Source: Nitrososphaerota archaeon
GTDB taxonomy: Archaea; Thermoproteota; Nitrososphaeria; Nitrososphaerales; Nitrosopumilaceae
Direction of reading: 5' to 3'
NCBI GenBank assembly: GCA_028867275.1
Contig: JAGWGU010000003.1
Coordinates: forward strand, 1 to 59,727
Length of the DNA: 59,727 nucleotides
The notes below the pieces were generated by a model. It was given only the letters and a program-made list of their open reading frames with translations. It made no database searches and had not been told where the DNA came from. Numbering within the stretch: position 1 is the first letter of the stretch; every line of letters begins with the position of its first letter. Shown here in pieces: positions 26,986 to 36,533 of this stretch. The translations under genes were made by a program, and so were the position numbers.

Positions 26986-27522
26986 ATGTCTACACTACTA
27001 CAAAAGGAACTCAAAATAAGCAAAATACTTAGCACAAATGCAGATCAAGCAAAAGCCCTTGATGATGTTGCAAGAATAAAGATTCTACAAATCCTGTATC
27101 ACAAGCAACTTGCCACAGAACAAATTGTTGAAGAACTAAATAAAATAGGATACAAAAAAGCAACCACGACAATAAGACATCACATCGATGTTCTAAAAAA
27201 TGCCGGGCTGATTGAAATTGTAAAAATGGAAGAAGTTCGAGGGGCTGTCATGAAATATTATGGAACATCTGTTAGAGTCATGGGAACAAAACTTCCGGCA
27301 AACTTTGAATCCGAATTTTCAAAGACAATTGCAGATACTTCGGTCAAGCTGGAAAAAGTGATAAAAAATATTGTCGAAAACGCGGGACACAAAATAAAGA
27401 AAAAGAGCTCAAAGAACGCTTCACCAGAATCAAATTATGAAGAGCACATTATGATGGAAATTGTTAACAGGGCAATGGCCAAGGTGTTTGAAAACAACGG
27501 CCAGTTGCTTGTACAAAAATAA
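26986..27522 (+). CDS. ArsR-like winged-helix transcriptional regulator
   Basis: A 178-residue DNA-binding protein. The N-terminal winged helix (about 25-95) reads ALDDVARIKILQILYHK..ATEQIVEELNKIGYKKATTTIRHHIDVLKNAGLIEI, with recognition helix TTIRHHIDVLKNAG. The C-terminal part is helical and lacks metal-binding cysteines, so the effector is unknown. The gene is preceded by a stretch of small palindromes that could be its own operators. Confidence 0.8.
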   Translation: MSTLLQKELKISKILSTNADQAKALDDVARIKILQILYHKQLATEQIVEELNKIGYKKATTTIRHHIDVLKNAGLIEIVKMEEVRGAVMKYYGTSVRVMGTKLPANFESEFSKTIADTSVKLEKVIKNIVENAGHKIKKKSSKNASPESNYEEHIMMEIVNRAMAKVFENNGQLLVQK

Positions 27523-27528
27523 ATTTCC

Positions 27529-27945
27529 TCATTTTACTTCGATTCTAAAAATTCCTTTGGTCTCTGGATTCTGTAATGCCTTTACTATCTGACGAGGAAT
27601 TGAATCTGATGCAATATCGCATCCAATTGACAAAGTTCTCGGGCATGTGAAATTGCTTTTCCTAATTACAATATCGTGTGGGTTTTTCATGGTGAGTTTC
27701 TCGCTACCTCTGCCAGTTATCTTGTATGAAAAGTCCCCGACCAGTATTGTGCAAGTAATCTCTGATTGAGGTTTTTGCAACAATGTTTTCATTTCATCTG
27801 GAATTCCGAGACAACCACATGAAGCTCTGACACCAACTATGCAATCTCCGTTTACTGTAAGTTCAGAGTCTGTTGTAATCTCGATTGATTTTGGATGAAG
27901 TGATCTTACATTTTTGTGACCATGAAATGAGATCTCAAAACGCAT
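27529..27945 (-). CDS. DUF371 family protein
   Basis: A 138-residue archaea-specific protein of the DUF371 family: FHGHKNVRSLHPKSIEITTD, GVRASCGC, SEKLTMKNPHDIVIRKS, and the final SDSIPRQIVKAL. The cysteines in SCGC and in FTCPRTLSIGCD could bind metal. Function not established. It diverges from the proteasome alpha gene: the two starts are about 40 bases apart. Confidence 0.8.
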   Translation of the reverse strand: MRFEISFHGHKNVRSLHPKSIEITTDSELTVNGDCIVGVRASCGCLGIPDEMKTLLQKPQSEITCTILVGDFSYKITGRGSEKLTMKNPHDIVIRKSNFTCPRTLSIGCDIASDSIPRQIVKALQNPETKGIFRIEVK

Positions 27946-27984
27946 GATCTCAAGTTGTATAAACTTAAATTAAACCTTCAAAGG

Positions 27985-28734
27985 ATGAATTTTGAAATGC
28001 TACCAGCAGCTGCAGGTTATGATAGAGCAATTACAGTCTTTTCTCCTGATGGTAGACTTTACCAAGTTGAATATGCTATAGAGACAGTACGAAGAGGTAC
28101 TCTTGCAATAGGCGTCAAAAGCAAGGATGGCATCATACTTGCAGTGGAAGAAAAGCCACGAAAACTACAAAATTCTGATATTACACAAAAAATATTTCAA
28201 GTGGATGATCACATTGGAGTAGCAGCAGCAGGATACATTCCAGATGCAAGATCTCAAGTAGACAATGCAAGATTCTTTTCACAAAGTAACCGAATGATAT
28301 ACGACGAGCCAATTGAGGTAGAGGCAGTTGCAAAACACTTGGCAGATCAAGCCCAGCAATATACTCAATATGCAGGTGTAAGACCATTTGGTGTTGCACT
28401 TATCATTGCAGGAATTGACAAGAGTGGCAGTACCATATACCTGACTGATCCAAGTGGGACATACATCTCATATGATGCAGTGGCAATTGGTGCAGGCGCA
28501 GATCAAGTTACAGAATTTCTAGAAAAGAATTACAAAAAGGATATGACAGTTGAGGATGCAGCAGCCATGGCAATTGAGTCTATCTATCTAGTCAGCGAAG
28601 AAAAAGAAGGTGTAAAGCACATCAAGATGGCACAAATCCCACTTGCAACAAAACAATTGACTAGAACAAATGAGAAAGACATTGAGCATTATGCTGTCAA
28701 GGCAAAAGAAAACATTGCCAAGAGACCAAAGTAG
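27985..28734 (+). CDS. psmA: proteasome alpha subunit
   Basis: A 249-residue ring subunit of the 20S proteasome that gates entry of unfolded proteins. It shows the alpha-type N-terminus GYDRAITVFSPDGRLYQVEYA with the conserved YDR gate, the RGTLAIGVKSKDGI strand and the CAP/TDPSGTYISYDAVAIG core. ATG 27985 fits a leaderless start 26 bases after a TATA box; ATG 27997 (MLPAAAGYD) is also possible. No beta subunit is nearby. Confidence 0.94.
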   Translation: MNFEMLPAAAGYDRAITVFSPDGRLYQVEYAIETVRRGTLAIGVKSKDGIILAVEEKPRKLQNSDITQKIFQVDDHIGVAAAGYIPDARSQVDNARFFSQSNRMIYDEPIEVEAVAKHLADQAQQYTQYAGVRPFGVALIIAGIDKSGSTIYLTDPSGTYISYDAVAIGAGADQVTEFLEKNYKKDMTVEDAAAMAIESIYLVSEEKEGVKHIKMAQIPLATKQLTRTNEKDIEHYAVKAKENIAKRPK

Positions 28735-28772
28735 CATCTAATATTTTATAGCACAATAATCTAGGACAGACA

Positions 28773-29588
28773 TTGAAAATTTCAATAGCCATTCCGGATT
28801 CATCACTTTCTGAAGAACCTACTCCGCTTGACAAGGCAATGAAGATATCTCAGATTGCAAGAGCTTGTTCAATATTTCATGTAAATACAATTTACATCTA
28901 CAAAGAGTCAAGCGGTTCAGACCGGGACAGATCATTGCTTAGAAATCTTCTTCGTTATCTTGAAACGCCGCAATATCTACGCAAGATACTTTATCCAATA
29001 AGTGACGAGTTCCAGTTTGCAGGAAGTCTGAGCCCGCTCAAGATACCATCACATGTGCAAACATCCGATCCAAAAAAGATCAGGGCAGGAGATGTAAGAG
29101 ACGGAGTTGTGGTGCAATACAAAGGAAAAAAATTTGTAAATGTCGGCTTTGAGCAACTGATTCCATTTTACAGCAAAGACGATGACGGAAAAAGGATCAT
29201 AGTCAAATTCAAGGAGGGCTATCCAACTCTATCCGTAAAGCAGATCGAAAAAGAAGAGATCTCACAATATTGGGGATATGATGTGAAAGAAGTCTCAAAC
29301 CTTAACACGTTTCTTACCACATGGGGATCTGCTATCATACTTACATCACGAAGGGGCAAACCAATTCACAAGACGCAAAAATACTTTGATGAGATCTCGC
29401 GTGAACCTGTCTTGCTTGTTTTTGGCGCTCCTAAAAAAGGAGTCCATGAGATCTTGGGAAAAAACATTGGAAACATTCCACGATCTCAGGTGCTGAACTT
29501 TTTTTCAGATCAGGCAACAGAAACTGTTAGACTTGAAGAAGCAATCCTTGGAACACTTGCAGTACTCAATACTCTTACCCGTAACTAG
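28773..29588 (+). CDS. putative RNA methyltransferase, SPOUT/DUF171 family
   Basis: A 271-residue protein of the archaeal DUF171 group (Methyltrn_RNA_3, putative RNA uridine N3-methyltransferase). It shows the SPOUT-type C-terminal region LLVFGAPKKGVHEILG, where a trefoil knot would bind SAM, plus the RAGDVRDGVVVQYKGKKFVNVG OB-like insert. The gene is placed directly before the uL3 operon, as in many archaea, which supports an rRNA target. The methylated base is inferred from family naming. Confidence 0.82.
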   Translation: MKISIAIPDSSLSEEPTPLDKAMKISQIARACSIFHVNTIYIYKESSGSDRDRSLLRNLLRYLETPQYLRKILYPISDEFQFAGSLSPLKIPSHVQTSDPKKIRAGDVRDGVVVQYKGKKFVNVGFEQLIPFYSKDDDGKRIIVKFKEGYPTLSVKQIEKEEISQYWGYDVKEVSNLNTFLTTWGSAIILTSRRGKPIHKTQKYFDEISREPVLLVFGAPKKGVHEILGKNIGNIPRSQVLNFFSDQATETVRLEEAILGTLAVLNTLTRN

Positions 29589-29619
29589 TTTTAATACGGG
29601 AATCTGATGGCAAGAAACA

Positions 29620-29739
29620 TTGGATAAGAAAACGCTTGATAAAAAGAAGTTTTTACTTTTTGGCATTATCGCAGGTGCTGTAGGGGTGATAATTGGTGGC
29701 ATGCTGATGGTAAATGGCATAATGCATTTTCTGCATTAG
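29620..29739 (+). CDS. 39-residue single-helix membrane peptide
   Basis: A very short gene with TTG start: a Lys-rich N-terminus (MDKKTLDKKKF) followed by one hydrophobic helix (LLFGIIAGAVGVIIGGMLMV). It sits between the SPOUT gene and rpl3 with no other gene in that strip. Conservation cannot be tested here. It could be a real micro-protein or chance. Confidence 0.4.
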   Translation: MDKKTLDKKKFLLFGIIAGAVGVIIGGMLMVNGIMHFLH

Positions 29740-29783
29740 GATCTAATTTTTCAAAATAAAACTTGGTATTCTCTAATTATAGA

Positions 29784-29791
29784 CTTATAAT
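29784..29791 (+). promoter_or_regulatory. TATA box of the ribosomal protein operon
   Basis: CTTATAAT about 30 bases before the uL3 start at 29818, predicting a leader of only a few bases for the whole operon. Confidence 0.5.
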
Positions 29792-29817
29792 GGGCTTTTC
29801 GACAAATTTGCTTAACA

Positions 29818-30810
29818 ATGGGTCATAGGAAACATAGTCAACCTAGGAGGGGAAGCCTTGCATATTTGCCAAGGGGTAGAGCGAAGAGCATGGAAGCCCG
29901 AATCAGAACATGGCCTGATGTAAAAGCAGAGCAACCAAAACTTCTCGGTTATGCTGGTTTCAAGGCTGCTTGCATGCGCATAGCAAGTATTGATGATCGT
30001 GAAAAGACACCCAACTTTGGAAAACAGCTTGTTGGACTTGGTACCGTAGTAGTTACTCCTCCAATGTCGATAATTGGAATAAGGGGTTATTCTAAGGACA
30101 GGTATGGAATAGATTCTACTTTTGATGTTTATGCTAAAGATTTACCAAAAGAGCTTTCAAGACTCTTCAAAACAAAACCTGATGAGAAAGGAATTGAAAA
30201 GGCAGAAAAATTACTTGTTCAAATTGATGAGCTTTATGCAATTGCAGCTGTTCTTCCACGCAAAGCAGGACTTGAACAAAAGAAACCATATGTTTTTGAA
30301 GTTGCAGTAAAAGGTGGAGACATCACAAAACAATTTGCATTCTTAAAAGATCTTTTAGGAAAAGAAGTAAAGATAGATCAAGTCTTCCAAAAAGGAGTCG
30401 AGGTTGATGTTGCTGCAATTACAAAAGGAAAAGGTATCGAAGGCCCAATCACAAGATGGGGTGTCAAGAAGAAACAACACAAATCAAGAAAAAGTGTTAG
30501 AGCACTTGGTACACTAGGTCCAATCAGTCCTGCAACAATCATGTACTCTGTTCCAAGAGCAGGTCAAAGAGGATTCCACCAAAGAACACAATACAACAGC
30601 AGAATTATGATAGTAAGCAATACTCAAAATGATGAATTAAAAATTAATCCACCTGGTGGTTACAAACACTTTGGTCTAGTTGAAGGCGACTATGTTGTAA
30701 TACGCGGTTCAATTCCAGGTACTTATCGTAGACTAGTAAAACTTCGTGCACCAGTCAGACCAAAATTGACAAAGGTCACACAACCCAAGATCTTGGAGAT
30801 TATGATATGA
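29818..30810 (+). CDS. rpl3: 50S ribosomal protein uL3
   Basis: A large-subunit protein near the peptidyl-transferase centre, 330 residues, archaeal/eukaryotic-length. The N-terminus MGHRKHSQPRRGSLAYLPRGRA and the internal GVKKKQHKSRKSVRALGTLGP, RAGQRGFHQRTQYN are diagnostic. First gene of the operon; the stop overlaps uL4 in an ATGA. Confidence 0.97.
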   Translation: MGHRKHSQPRRGSLAYLPRGRAKSMEARIRTWPDVKAEQPKLLGYAGFKAACMRIASIDDREKTPNFGKQLVGLGTVVVTPPMSIIGIRGYSKDRYGIDSTFDVYAKDLPKELSRLFKTKPDEKGIEKAEKLLVQIDELYAIAAVLPRKAGLEQKKPYVFEVAVKGGDITKQFAFLKDLLGKEVKIDQVFQKGVEVDVAAITKGKGIEGPITRWGVKKKQHKSRKSVRALGTLGPISPATIMYSVPRAGQRGFHQRTQYNSRIMIVSNTQNDELKINPPGGYKHFGLVEGDYVVIRGSIPGTYRRLVKLRAPVRPKLTKVTQPKILEIMI

Positions 30811-31622
30811 AAGTTCCAGTCTTTACAACAACAGGTTCTAAAGATGGCGAATTAGAATTGCCACTTGTATTTTCTACTCCTGTTAGAAATGAACTAATTC
30901 ACAAGGCGTATGTACATTTAGAATCTCACTCTTTCCAAAGACAGGGAAGATATCCAAATGCAGGCATGGATGTAGTTGCAGAATCTAACAGCCCTCCAAC
31001 AGGTCACCACCAAGCAAGAGTTGCAAGAATGGCAGGCGGTGGAGGTGGAAGACAAGGCCAAGCTGGTGGAGTTGCAATGACACGAAAAGGAAGACAGGCA
31101 CATCCTCCTACATCTGAGAGAATCATACACAAAATGCTGAACAAAAAAGAAAACCGTCTTGCTCTTTGTTCCGCATTGGCAGCAACAACCTCTGCTACAT
31201 TGGTAAAACTTAGAGGACACAAAGTAGACAAGATTGAATCATTCCCAGTTGTTGTATCTGACCAAATTGAATCCGTAGTAAAATCAAAAGATCTAGTCAA
31301 AGTTTTAGATGCATTAAATCTGTCCCAAGACGTGGATAGACTACGAAGCAGACTGAAAGGTCGTTCAGGAAAGCCTCTGCTAAGAGGTAGAAAAACCAAA
31401 GTAGGCAAGAGTGTCTTGTTTGTAGTAAAGGACTCAAAGAATCTCTCCAAGGCATCAAGCTCACTTTTGGGTGTTGATGTAGTATCTGCAAAAAGTCTTA
31501 GTGTGCTTGACTTGGCTCCTGGTGCAACACCTGTAAGATTAACAGTATTTTCCAAAGGTGCAATTGAAGAGATTTCAAAAATAAAATCTCCACATCTTGA
31601 AATCATGGTGACTAACAAATGA
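30807..31622 (+). CDS. rpl4: 50S ribosomal protein uL4
   Basis: A 271-residue large-subunit protein lining the exit tunnel. It has the extended loop GHHQARVARMAGGGGGRQGQ, with Gly-Arg residues reaching into the tunnel, and the C-terminal domain IKSPHLEIMVTNK. Archaeal length. ATGA overlap with uL3 before it and a 4-base overlap with uL23 after it indicate one transcript. Confidence 0.97.
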   Translation: MKVPVFTTTGSKDGELELPLVFSTPVRNELIHKAYVHLESHSFQRQGRYPNAGMDVVAESNSPPTGHHQARVARMAGGGGGRQGQAGGVAMTRKGRQAHPPTSERIIHKMLNKKENRLALCSALAATTSATLVKLRGHKVDKIESFPVVVSDQIESVVKSKDLVKVLDALNLSQDVDRLRSRLKGRSGKPLLRGRKTKVGKSVLFVVKDSKNLSKASSSLLGVDVVSAKSLSVLDLAPGATPVRLTVFSKGAIEEISKIKSPHLEIMVTNK

Positions 31623-31885
31623 ATATTGAAGAAGCAAACCACATCATTCTAAAACCGTATATCACTGAAAAGACATTTGCGCTAGTTGAAAATGAAAGCA
31701 GAATTTGTTTTCTGGTAAGAGAAGAAGCAACCAAGCCAAAGATTGTTGAAGCCATCAAGCTTCTCTACAAAGAAGATCCAATAGGACTAAACGTATGTAG
31801 AACCGTATACGGCAAGAAAGCGTTTGTAAAATTCCAGACAGTTGAAAAGGCAAGAGACTTGGCTACAAAGATAGGAATGCTATAA
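31619..31885 (+). CDS. rpl23: 50S ribosomal protein uL23
   Basis: An 88-residue protein at the exit tunnel rim, docking site for SRP and chaperones. It reads ILKPYITEKTFALVENESRICFLV...PKIVEAIKLLYKE, matching archaeal uL23. The next gene is uS19, not uL2, which normally lies between the two in archaeal and bacterial operons. Confidence 0.95.
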   Translation: MNIEEANHIILKPYITEKTFALVENESRICFLVREEATKPKIVEAIKLLYKEDPIGLNVCRTVYGKKAFVKFQTVEKARDLATKIGML

Positions 31886-31926
31886 TATGGTCAGTCATGA
31901 ATCTACTAAAGTAATGGTGAGCATAA

Positions 31927-32322
31927 TTGGTTAAAGAATACAAGTATCGCGGACTTGCAATGGAAGAGATCCGAAATCTTTCACTAGAAAAACTCTTTGA
32001 ACTTTTGCCATCACGAGCACGAAGATCACTTACAAGGGGTATCACCGACGGCAAGCGAAAACTCTTGGAAGAAATAAAATCTGCCAATGCAGGAAAATCC
32101 AACACACAAATCAAGACCCACCTAAGAGATGTCATTGTTCTTCCGTATTTTGTAGGACTCACAATTCATGTTTATTCAGGAAAAGAATTCTTGCCAGTTA
32201 CAATCAGGCCAGAAATGGTTGGACACTATCTGGGAGAATTTGTACGAACCAACAAGAGAGTTATACACGGTGCACCTGGTGTAGGAGCATCCAGGTCTAG
32301 CTTGTACGTGCCATTAAAGTGA
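31927..32322 (+). CDS. rps19: 30S ribosomal protein uS19
   Basis: A 131-residue small-subunit head protein with the archaeal N-terminal helix EYKYRGLAMEEIRNLSLEKLFELL and the core VLPYFVGLTIHVYSGKEF, HYLGEFVRTNKRV. The TTG start at 31927 gives the family N-terminus. It is 41 bases from uL23, leaving no space for uL2. Confidence 0.95.
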   Translation: MVKEYKYRGLAMEEIRNLSLEKLFELLPSRARRSLTRGITDGKRKLLEEIKSANAGKSNTQIKTHLRDVIVLPYFVGLTIHVYSGKEFLPVTIRPEMVGHYLGEFVRTNKRVIHGAPGVGASRSSLYVPLK

Positions 32323-32327
32323 TATCT

Positions 32328-32783
32328 ATGCATTTTAGCTACGCTTTCCAAAATTATGATAAAACAAGACACGTTCGTGCTGCATTGAGAGAGAAAACAA
32401 TCTCCCACAAGCATGCAAGAGAAATTGCACATAAGATAAAAGGAATGTCAATTGAATCTGCAAGAAGCTATCTCCAATCTGTTGTTAACTTGGAACGTGC
32501 AGTTCCATTCCAAAGGTACAACAACGAAGTAGGTCACAAGTCAGACACTGGCGTGATGGCAGGAAGATATCCAGAAAAAGCGGCATCAGAATTTATCAGA
32601 CTGCTTGACAATTTGGAATCAAACGCAGAATACCGTGGAATGGATCTTGATAGATTGAAAATAATTAATGCCACAGTGCATAAGGGCAGAAAACTTGAAC
32701 GATTTACTCCACGTGCAATGGGACGTGCAACTCCAAAAATAGATATTCTTACTCATGTTGAGCTGGTAGCTCAGGAGCTATAA
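32328..32783 (+). CDS. rpl22: 50S ribosomal protein uL22
   Basis: A 151-residue protein reaching the exit tunnel with its long beta-hairpin. Features are [28 protein letters not shown], then [15 protein letters not shown] and [22 protein letters not shown] 32328 preferred over GTG 32319 because it follows uS19 directly and starts MHFSYAF. Confidence 0.95.
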   Translation: MHFSYAFQNYDKTRHVRAALREKTISHKHAREIAHKIKGMSIESARSYLQSVVNLERAVPFQRYNNEVGHKSDTGVMAGRYPEKAASEFIRLLDNLESNAEYRGMDLDRLKIINATVHKGRKLERFTPRAMGRATPKIDILTHVELVAQEL

Positions 32784-32784
32784 C

Positions 32785-33543
32785 ATGTCTTCAGTAAAAA
32801 ATGTCATAAATGATAGTTACAAATTGATGCTCTTGAAAGATTATCTCCGGGAAGCAATCAAGGAAGCAGGTTTTTCAGAAGTTGATATTCAAAAAACTCC
32901 AACAGGAACCAGAGTTGGATTGCATGTAACACGACCTGGTATTGTAATTGGAAGAAAAGGAAGTGGAATAAGGGATCTCACAAAGGTTTTGGAGACAGAC
33001 TTTGATCTAAAGAATCCACAGATATCGGTAATTGAAATAACAAAACCCGAACTTGAACCGAGTGTAATGTGCAACAGGATGTCACAACATCTTGCAAGGG
33101 GTACAGCATTCAGACGTGCAGTCATGTGGACAATGCAGACTATAATGGAGGCAGGTGCAATGGGTGTACAAATCACAACCTCTGGCAAACTAAGAGGTGA
33201 CCGTTCAAGCTTTGAAAAACACAGCAAAGGCATACTGCCGCGCGCAGGACACCAAGCTACCGTTATAGTATCAGAAGATATCGTTCACGTCCAAACAAAA
33301 ATGGGCCTTATTGGAGTTAGAATCAGAATTGCAAGAAAAGAGCGATTCATACCAGAATTTGAACTAAAGGTAATGAAGAAAGAAGTAAAGCCAAAACTTG
33401 ATGTTCCGGAAGAAATTGAGATTGTCGAGGAAACCCAGATTGATCCAACCAAGCCACGTACTGAAAGTGAAGTAATAGAACTCGAAGAGAAATTGATAGA
33501 AAAAGTGGAAACATTTGAAGAAGTAGAGGAGGAGCTCAAGTAA
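32785..33543 (+). CDS. rps3: 30S ribosomal protein uS3
   Basis: A 252-residue protein at the mRNA entry site. It has a KH domain with [18 protein letters not shown] and the C-terminal domain [14 protein letters not shown]. The last about 45 residues are very acidic (VEEVEEELK), an extension often seen in this phylum. Its stop overlaps the start of uL29. Confidence 0.96.
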   Translation: MSSVKNVINDSYKLMLLKDYLREAIKEAGFSEVDIQKTPTGTRVGLHVTRPGIVIGRKGSGIRDLTKVLETDFDLKNPQISVIEITKPELEPSVMCNRMSQHLARGTAFRRAVMWTMQTIMEAGAMGVQITTSGKLRGDRSSFEKHSKGILPRAGHQATVIVSEDIVHVQTKMGLIGVRIRIARKERFIPEFELKVMKKEVKPKLDVPEEIEIVEETQIDPTKPRTESEVIELEEKLIEKVETFEEVEEELK

Positions 33544-33746
33544 TGGCCCGAATCAAGATGAAAACAGTCCGAGAGTTCAATGAGACTGATCTTAAAGACA
33601 GACTGGGACAATTGCGTTCAGAACTGACTAAACTAAAGATTGAAGCATCTAAAGGGACATTGAGAAAAGACAGCGGAAAGGTAAAGCCTCTTAGAAGAGA
33701 TATCGCAAGAGTATTAACTAGACTAAATGAGATGAAATCTAAATGA
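33543..33746 (+). CDS. rpl29: 50S ribosomal protein uL29
   Basis: A 67-residue two-helix protein at the tunnel exit: [36 protein letters not shown], then KVKPLRRDIARVLTRLNE. Overlaps uS3 by one base and the Rpp29 gene by 4. Confidence 0.93.
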   Translation: MARIKMKTVREFNETDLKDRLGQLRSELTKLKIEASKGTLRKDSGKVKPLRRDIARVLTRLNEMKSK

Positions 33747-34009
33747 TTACCGCAGAAAATATCACACGTCATGAATTAATTGGACTTGACACCTTGATTG
33801 TAAAATCTACCAATTCTCAAATGATAGGCATACACGGAAAAATAATTGATGAAACAAAATCCATGTTTGCAATTGAAACTGCAACTGGAATAAAGACAAT
33901 ACCAAAACACAATTCTACATGGCAGTTCACTTTCAATGGCACATCTGCTCTTGTAGATGGAAATACCATCACAAAAAGATCCTTTGAAAGAATGGGAGCA
34001 AAAGCATGA
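33743..34009 (+). CDS. rnp1: ribonuclease P protein component 1 (Rpp29/Pop4)
   Basis: An 88-residue protein of RNase P, which trims tRNA 5' ends. It pairs with Rpp21 and supports the specificity domain of the RNA. It shows the Sm-like [46 protein letters not shown]. The position between uL29 and uS17 is the usual archaeal one, with 4-base overlaps on both sides. Confidence 0.9.
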   Translation: MITAENITRHELIGLDTLIVKSTNSQMIGIHGKIIDETKSMFAIETATGIKTIPKHNSTWQFTFNGTSALVDGNTITKRSFERMGAKA

Positions 34010-34329
34010 CTCGAAACATAGGACTCCAAGTCAAAGCACCAAAATCCGAATGCCAAGATGATCTCTGTCCATTCCACGGTACTCTAAGTATTAGAGGCAA
34101 GCTAGTTCAAGGAAAGGTAGTCAGTGCTAGAGCGCCAAAGACAATTGTCGTACAACAAGAATTTCCAAGACTTGATATTAAATACAAAAGATATGCACGT
34201 AGTCAAAGCAAATTGCATGCACACAGGCCACAGTGCATTGACGTAAAAGAAGGAGATGTTGTTCTTACTGCAGAATGCAGACCTATTTCAAAGAGTGTAT
34301 CTTTTGTCGTAGTTGAGGTAGTATCCTAA
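34006..34329 (+). CDS. rps17: 30S ribosomal protein uS17
   Basis: A 107-residue OB-fold protein of the small-subunit body. Reads [30 protein letters not shown], then [27 protein letters not shown]. Archaeal length with an N-terminal extension containing cysteines ([11 protein letters not shown]). Overlaps its neighbours by 4 and 1 bases. Confidence 0.95.
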   Translation: MTRNIGLQVKAPKSECQDDLCPFHGTLSIRGKLVQGKVVSARAPKTIVVQQEFPRLDIKYKRYARSQSKLHAHRPQCIDVKEGDVVLTAECRPISKSVSFVVVEVVS

Positions 34330-34766
34330 TGGCAGCAACAAAGAGTCGTGCAGTTTCGGCAAAGGGCGTTCAAGAATTTAGGCCATATGTAACAAGAGCG
34401 CTTCCACTTGGAGCCCAAGTAATATGTGCAGATAATACTGGTGCAAAGATCTTGGAAATTGTAATGGTTCAAAAAACAAAGACTAGAGTTGCTCGTTATC
34501 CATCTGCAGCTGTTGGTGACTTTTGTAACGTTGTAGTCAAAAAAGGTCCTGGTGAACTAAGAGGGCAAATATTTGGTGCAGTTATTGTTAGGCAAAAATA
34601 TGCTGTAAGAAGATTAAGCGGAATAAGAGTAACATTTGAAGATAATGCTGCAGTGCTTGTAACACCAGAAGGTGAAATCAAGGGCACTGAAATCAAGGGA
34701 CCTGTAGCAGTAGAAGCAGCAGAAAAATATCCAAGAATCGCAAACTTGGCATCAATGGTGGTATAA
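34329..34766 (+). CDS. rpl14: 50S ribosomal protein uL14
   Basis: A 145-residue intersubunit-bridge protein. The core motif ADNTGAKILEIVMVQ, VVVKKGPGELRGQIFGAVIVRQK, and RLSGIRVTFEDNAAVLVTPEGEIKGTEIKGPV match the archaeal family. Confidence 0.96.
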   Translation: MAATKSRAVSAKGVQEFRPYVTRALPLGAQVICADNTGAKILEIVMVQKTKTRVARYPSAAVGDFCNVVVKKGPGELRGQIFGAVIVRQKYAVRRLSGIRVTFEDNAAVLVTPEGEIKGTEIKGPVAVEAAEKYPRIANLASMVV

Positions 34767-34767
34767 T

Positions 34768-35289
34768 ATGAAGCCAACAACAATACGAAAACGAATGTTA
34801 TATTCTGCTTCACAACACCTACTTAGCAAACAACTAGGCTCTCATTTAGCAAAGGATCTTAAAGAAAAATATCATTGCAAAAGCTTGCGTGTTGTAGAAG
34901 GCGACAGCGTAAAGGTATTGCGTGGAGAGTTTAAGGGAATAGAAGGCAAGGTCACTCGGGTATCCACTGAAAAGCGGGGTATTGCAATAGAGGGCATCAA
35001 GCGTGAAAAACTCAAGGGCGGAAATGTCGACATTTACATTCATCCATCGAACGTTATAATCACTTCATTGAATCTTGAAGACAAGTGGAGACAAAACAGA
35101 TTGGAAGGACAAAAGCCAAAGGCTGCAAAAAGCACTTCATCACAAGAAACAAAAGATACAAAACAAAAAGAGTCAAAACCAAAAGAACAAAAAGAGGCTA
35201 GCAAGGAAAAACCAAAGGAAACAAAGAAGGAAGCAAAACCAGATGATAAAAAAGACAAATCTACAACTGAAAAAAAGGGGACTAAATAA
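34768..35289 (+). CDS. rpl24: 50S ribosomal protein uL24 with Lys/Glu-rich tail
   Basis: A 173-residue protein. The first about 115 residues are the usual KOW-type fold (VVEGDSVKVLRGEFKGIEGKVTRVS, then KLKGGNVDIYIHPSNVIITSLN). The rest, from about residue 110, is a long disordered charged tail rich in K, E, T and Q (KESKPKEQKEASKEK). Overlaps eS4 by 1 base. Confidence 0.93.
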   Translation: MKPTTIRKRMLYSASQHLLSKQLGSHLAKDLKEKYHCKSLRVVEGDSVKVLRGEFKGIEGKVTRVSTEKRGIAIEGIKREKLKGGNVDIYIHPSNVIITSLNLEDKWRQNRLEGQKPKAAKSTSSQETKDTKQKESKPKEQKEASKEKPKETKKEAKPDDKKDKSTTEKKGTK

Positions 35290-36005
35290 TGGTTAGCATA
35301 GCGGGTAGTAAAAAACTAAAAAGACAAATGGCTCCACTTTTCTGGGGAATTACAAGAAAAGACAAGAGATTTGTGGTTACAGTAAAACCAGGAGGTCACA
35401 AAAAAGACATCTCAATTCCAACTGCAGTATTTATTCGTGATACGCTAAAACTTGCTACCTCTCTAAGAGAAGCAAAATCTGTAATCTATGGTGGCAAAGT
35501 CAAAGTAGATGGTGTTGTAAGAAACTCACTTCACCATGGAATTGGTTTGATGGATGTAGTAGAACTTGACGGAGTCTCTGATGTATACAGACTTGTTCCA
35601 AAAGATTTGACCGTATTAAAACCAATCAAGATAAACTCTGCTGAAAAATCAAAGAAATTACTCAAAGTAACCAAAAAAGTAACAATCAAGGACAAGAAAA
35701 CCCAACTCGGATTCCATGATGGCAGAACACTGATCTCTGACACCAAGGTAAATGTTGGGGATACATGTGTAGTTGAAGTACCAGTGACCAAAATTCTTAA
35801 TGTTATACCTCTTGAAAAAGGAGTCCAAGTCATAATTACAAGCGGAGTAAACGCAGGACGTATGGGTAAAGTCACAGAACTCAAGCCAGGTACATTCATC
35901 TTGCCAAAAAGAGCAGATGTTGACTTTGGTGAAAGAGAGATTGAAATCCCAGCAGACCTAGTAATGGCAGTAGGAAAAGACAAACCTGTCATACAAATCC
36001 AGTGA
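35289..36005 (+). CDS. rps4e: 30S ribosomal protein eS4
   Basis: A 238-residue archaeal/eukaryotic-specific protein with an S4 RNA-binding module (KLATSLREAKSVIYGGKVKVDGVVRNS) and a KOW-like region (EKGVQVIITSGVNAGRMGKVTELKPGTF). Overlaps uL5 region starts in a GTG/ATG overlap. Confidence 0.95.
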   Translation: MVSIAGSKKLKRQMAPLFWGITRKDKRFVVTVKPGGHKKDISIPTAVFIRDTLKLATSLREAKSVIYGGKVKVDGVVRNSLHHGIGLMDVVELDGVSDVYRLVPKDLTVLKPIKINSAEKSKKLLKVTKKVTIKDKKTQLGFHDGRTLISDTKVNVGDTCVVEVPVTKILNVIPLEKGVQVIITSGVNAGRMGKVTELKPGTFILPKRADVDFGEREIEIPADLVMAVGKDKPVIQIQ

Positions 36006-36010
36006 TAGAT

Positions 36011-36532
36011 ATGGCACAACAAACAGTATCACCAATGAAGAAAATTTCAGTTGCCAAAGTAGTATTGAACATGGGTGTAGGTAAATCTGGTGAACCCGTT
36101 GAAAAGGCAAAACGCGCACTAAAACACATTTCAGGTCAACAACCATCTCCAAGATTTGCTAAAGCAACTCAACGTGACTGGGGTGTACACAAGGGTGAAC
36201 CAATAGGTGTTGCAGTCACAATAAGAAATGAACCTGCAATTCAGCTTATCAAGAGATTGTTTGCAGCAAAGGGCAATCAGATGAAAGGCTCATCTTTTGA
36301 CAACTTTGGAAATCTTTCATTTGGCATTAAAGAACACATCGATATTCCTGGAGTAAAGTATGATCCACAGGATGGAATCTTGGGTCTTGATGTTTCTATA
36401 TCTCTTACACGACCAGGTTTTAGTATCCGAGTGAGAAGCAAACACAAAGCAAGCATTGGACGTACTCATATCATTACAGCTGAAGATGCAAAAGCATTTC
36501 TAACCCGTGAGTTTGGGATTCAGGTAGTATAA
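36011..36532 (+). CDS. rpl5: 50S ribosomal protein uL5
   Basis: A 173-residue 5S-rRNA-binding protein. Reads [57 protein letters not shown] and [27 protein letters not shown] 36011 (MAQQTVSP) is preferred over the GTG at 36002. Confidence 0.95.
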   Translation: MAQQTVSPMKKISVAKVVLNMGVGKSGEPVEKAKRALKHISGQQPSPRFAKATQRDWGVHKGEPIGVAVTIRNEPAIQLIKRLFAAKGNQMKGSSFDNFGNLSFGIKEHIDIPGVKYDPQDGILGLDVSISLTRPGFSIRVRSKHKASIGRTHIITAEDAKAFLTREFGIQVV

Positions 36533-36533
36533 T

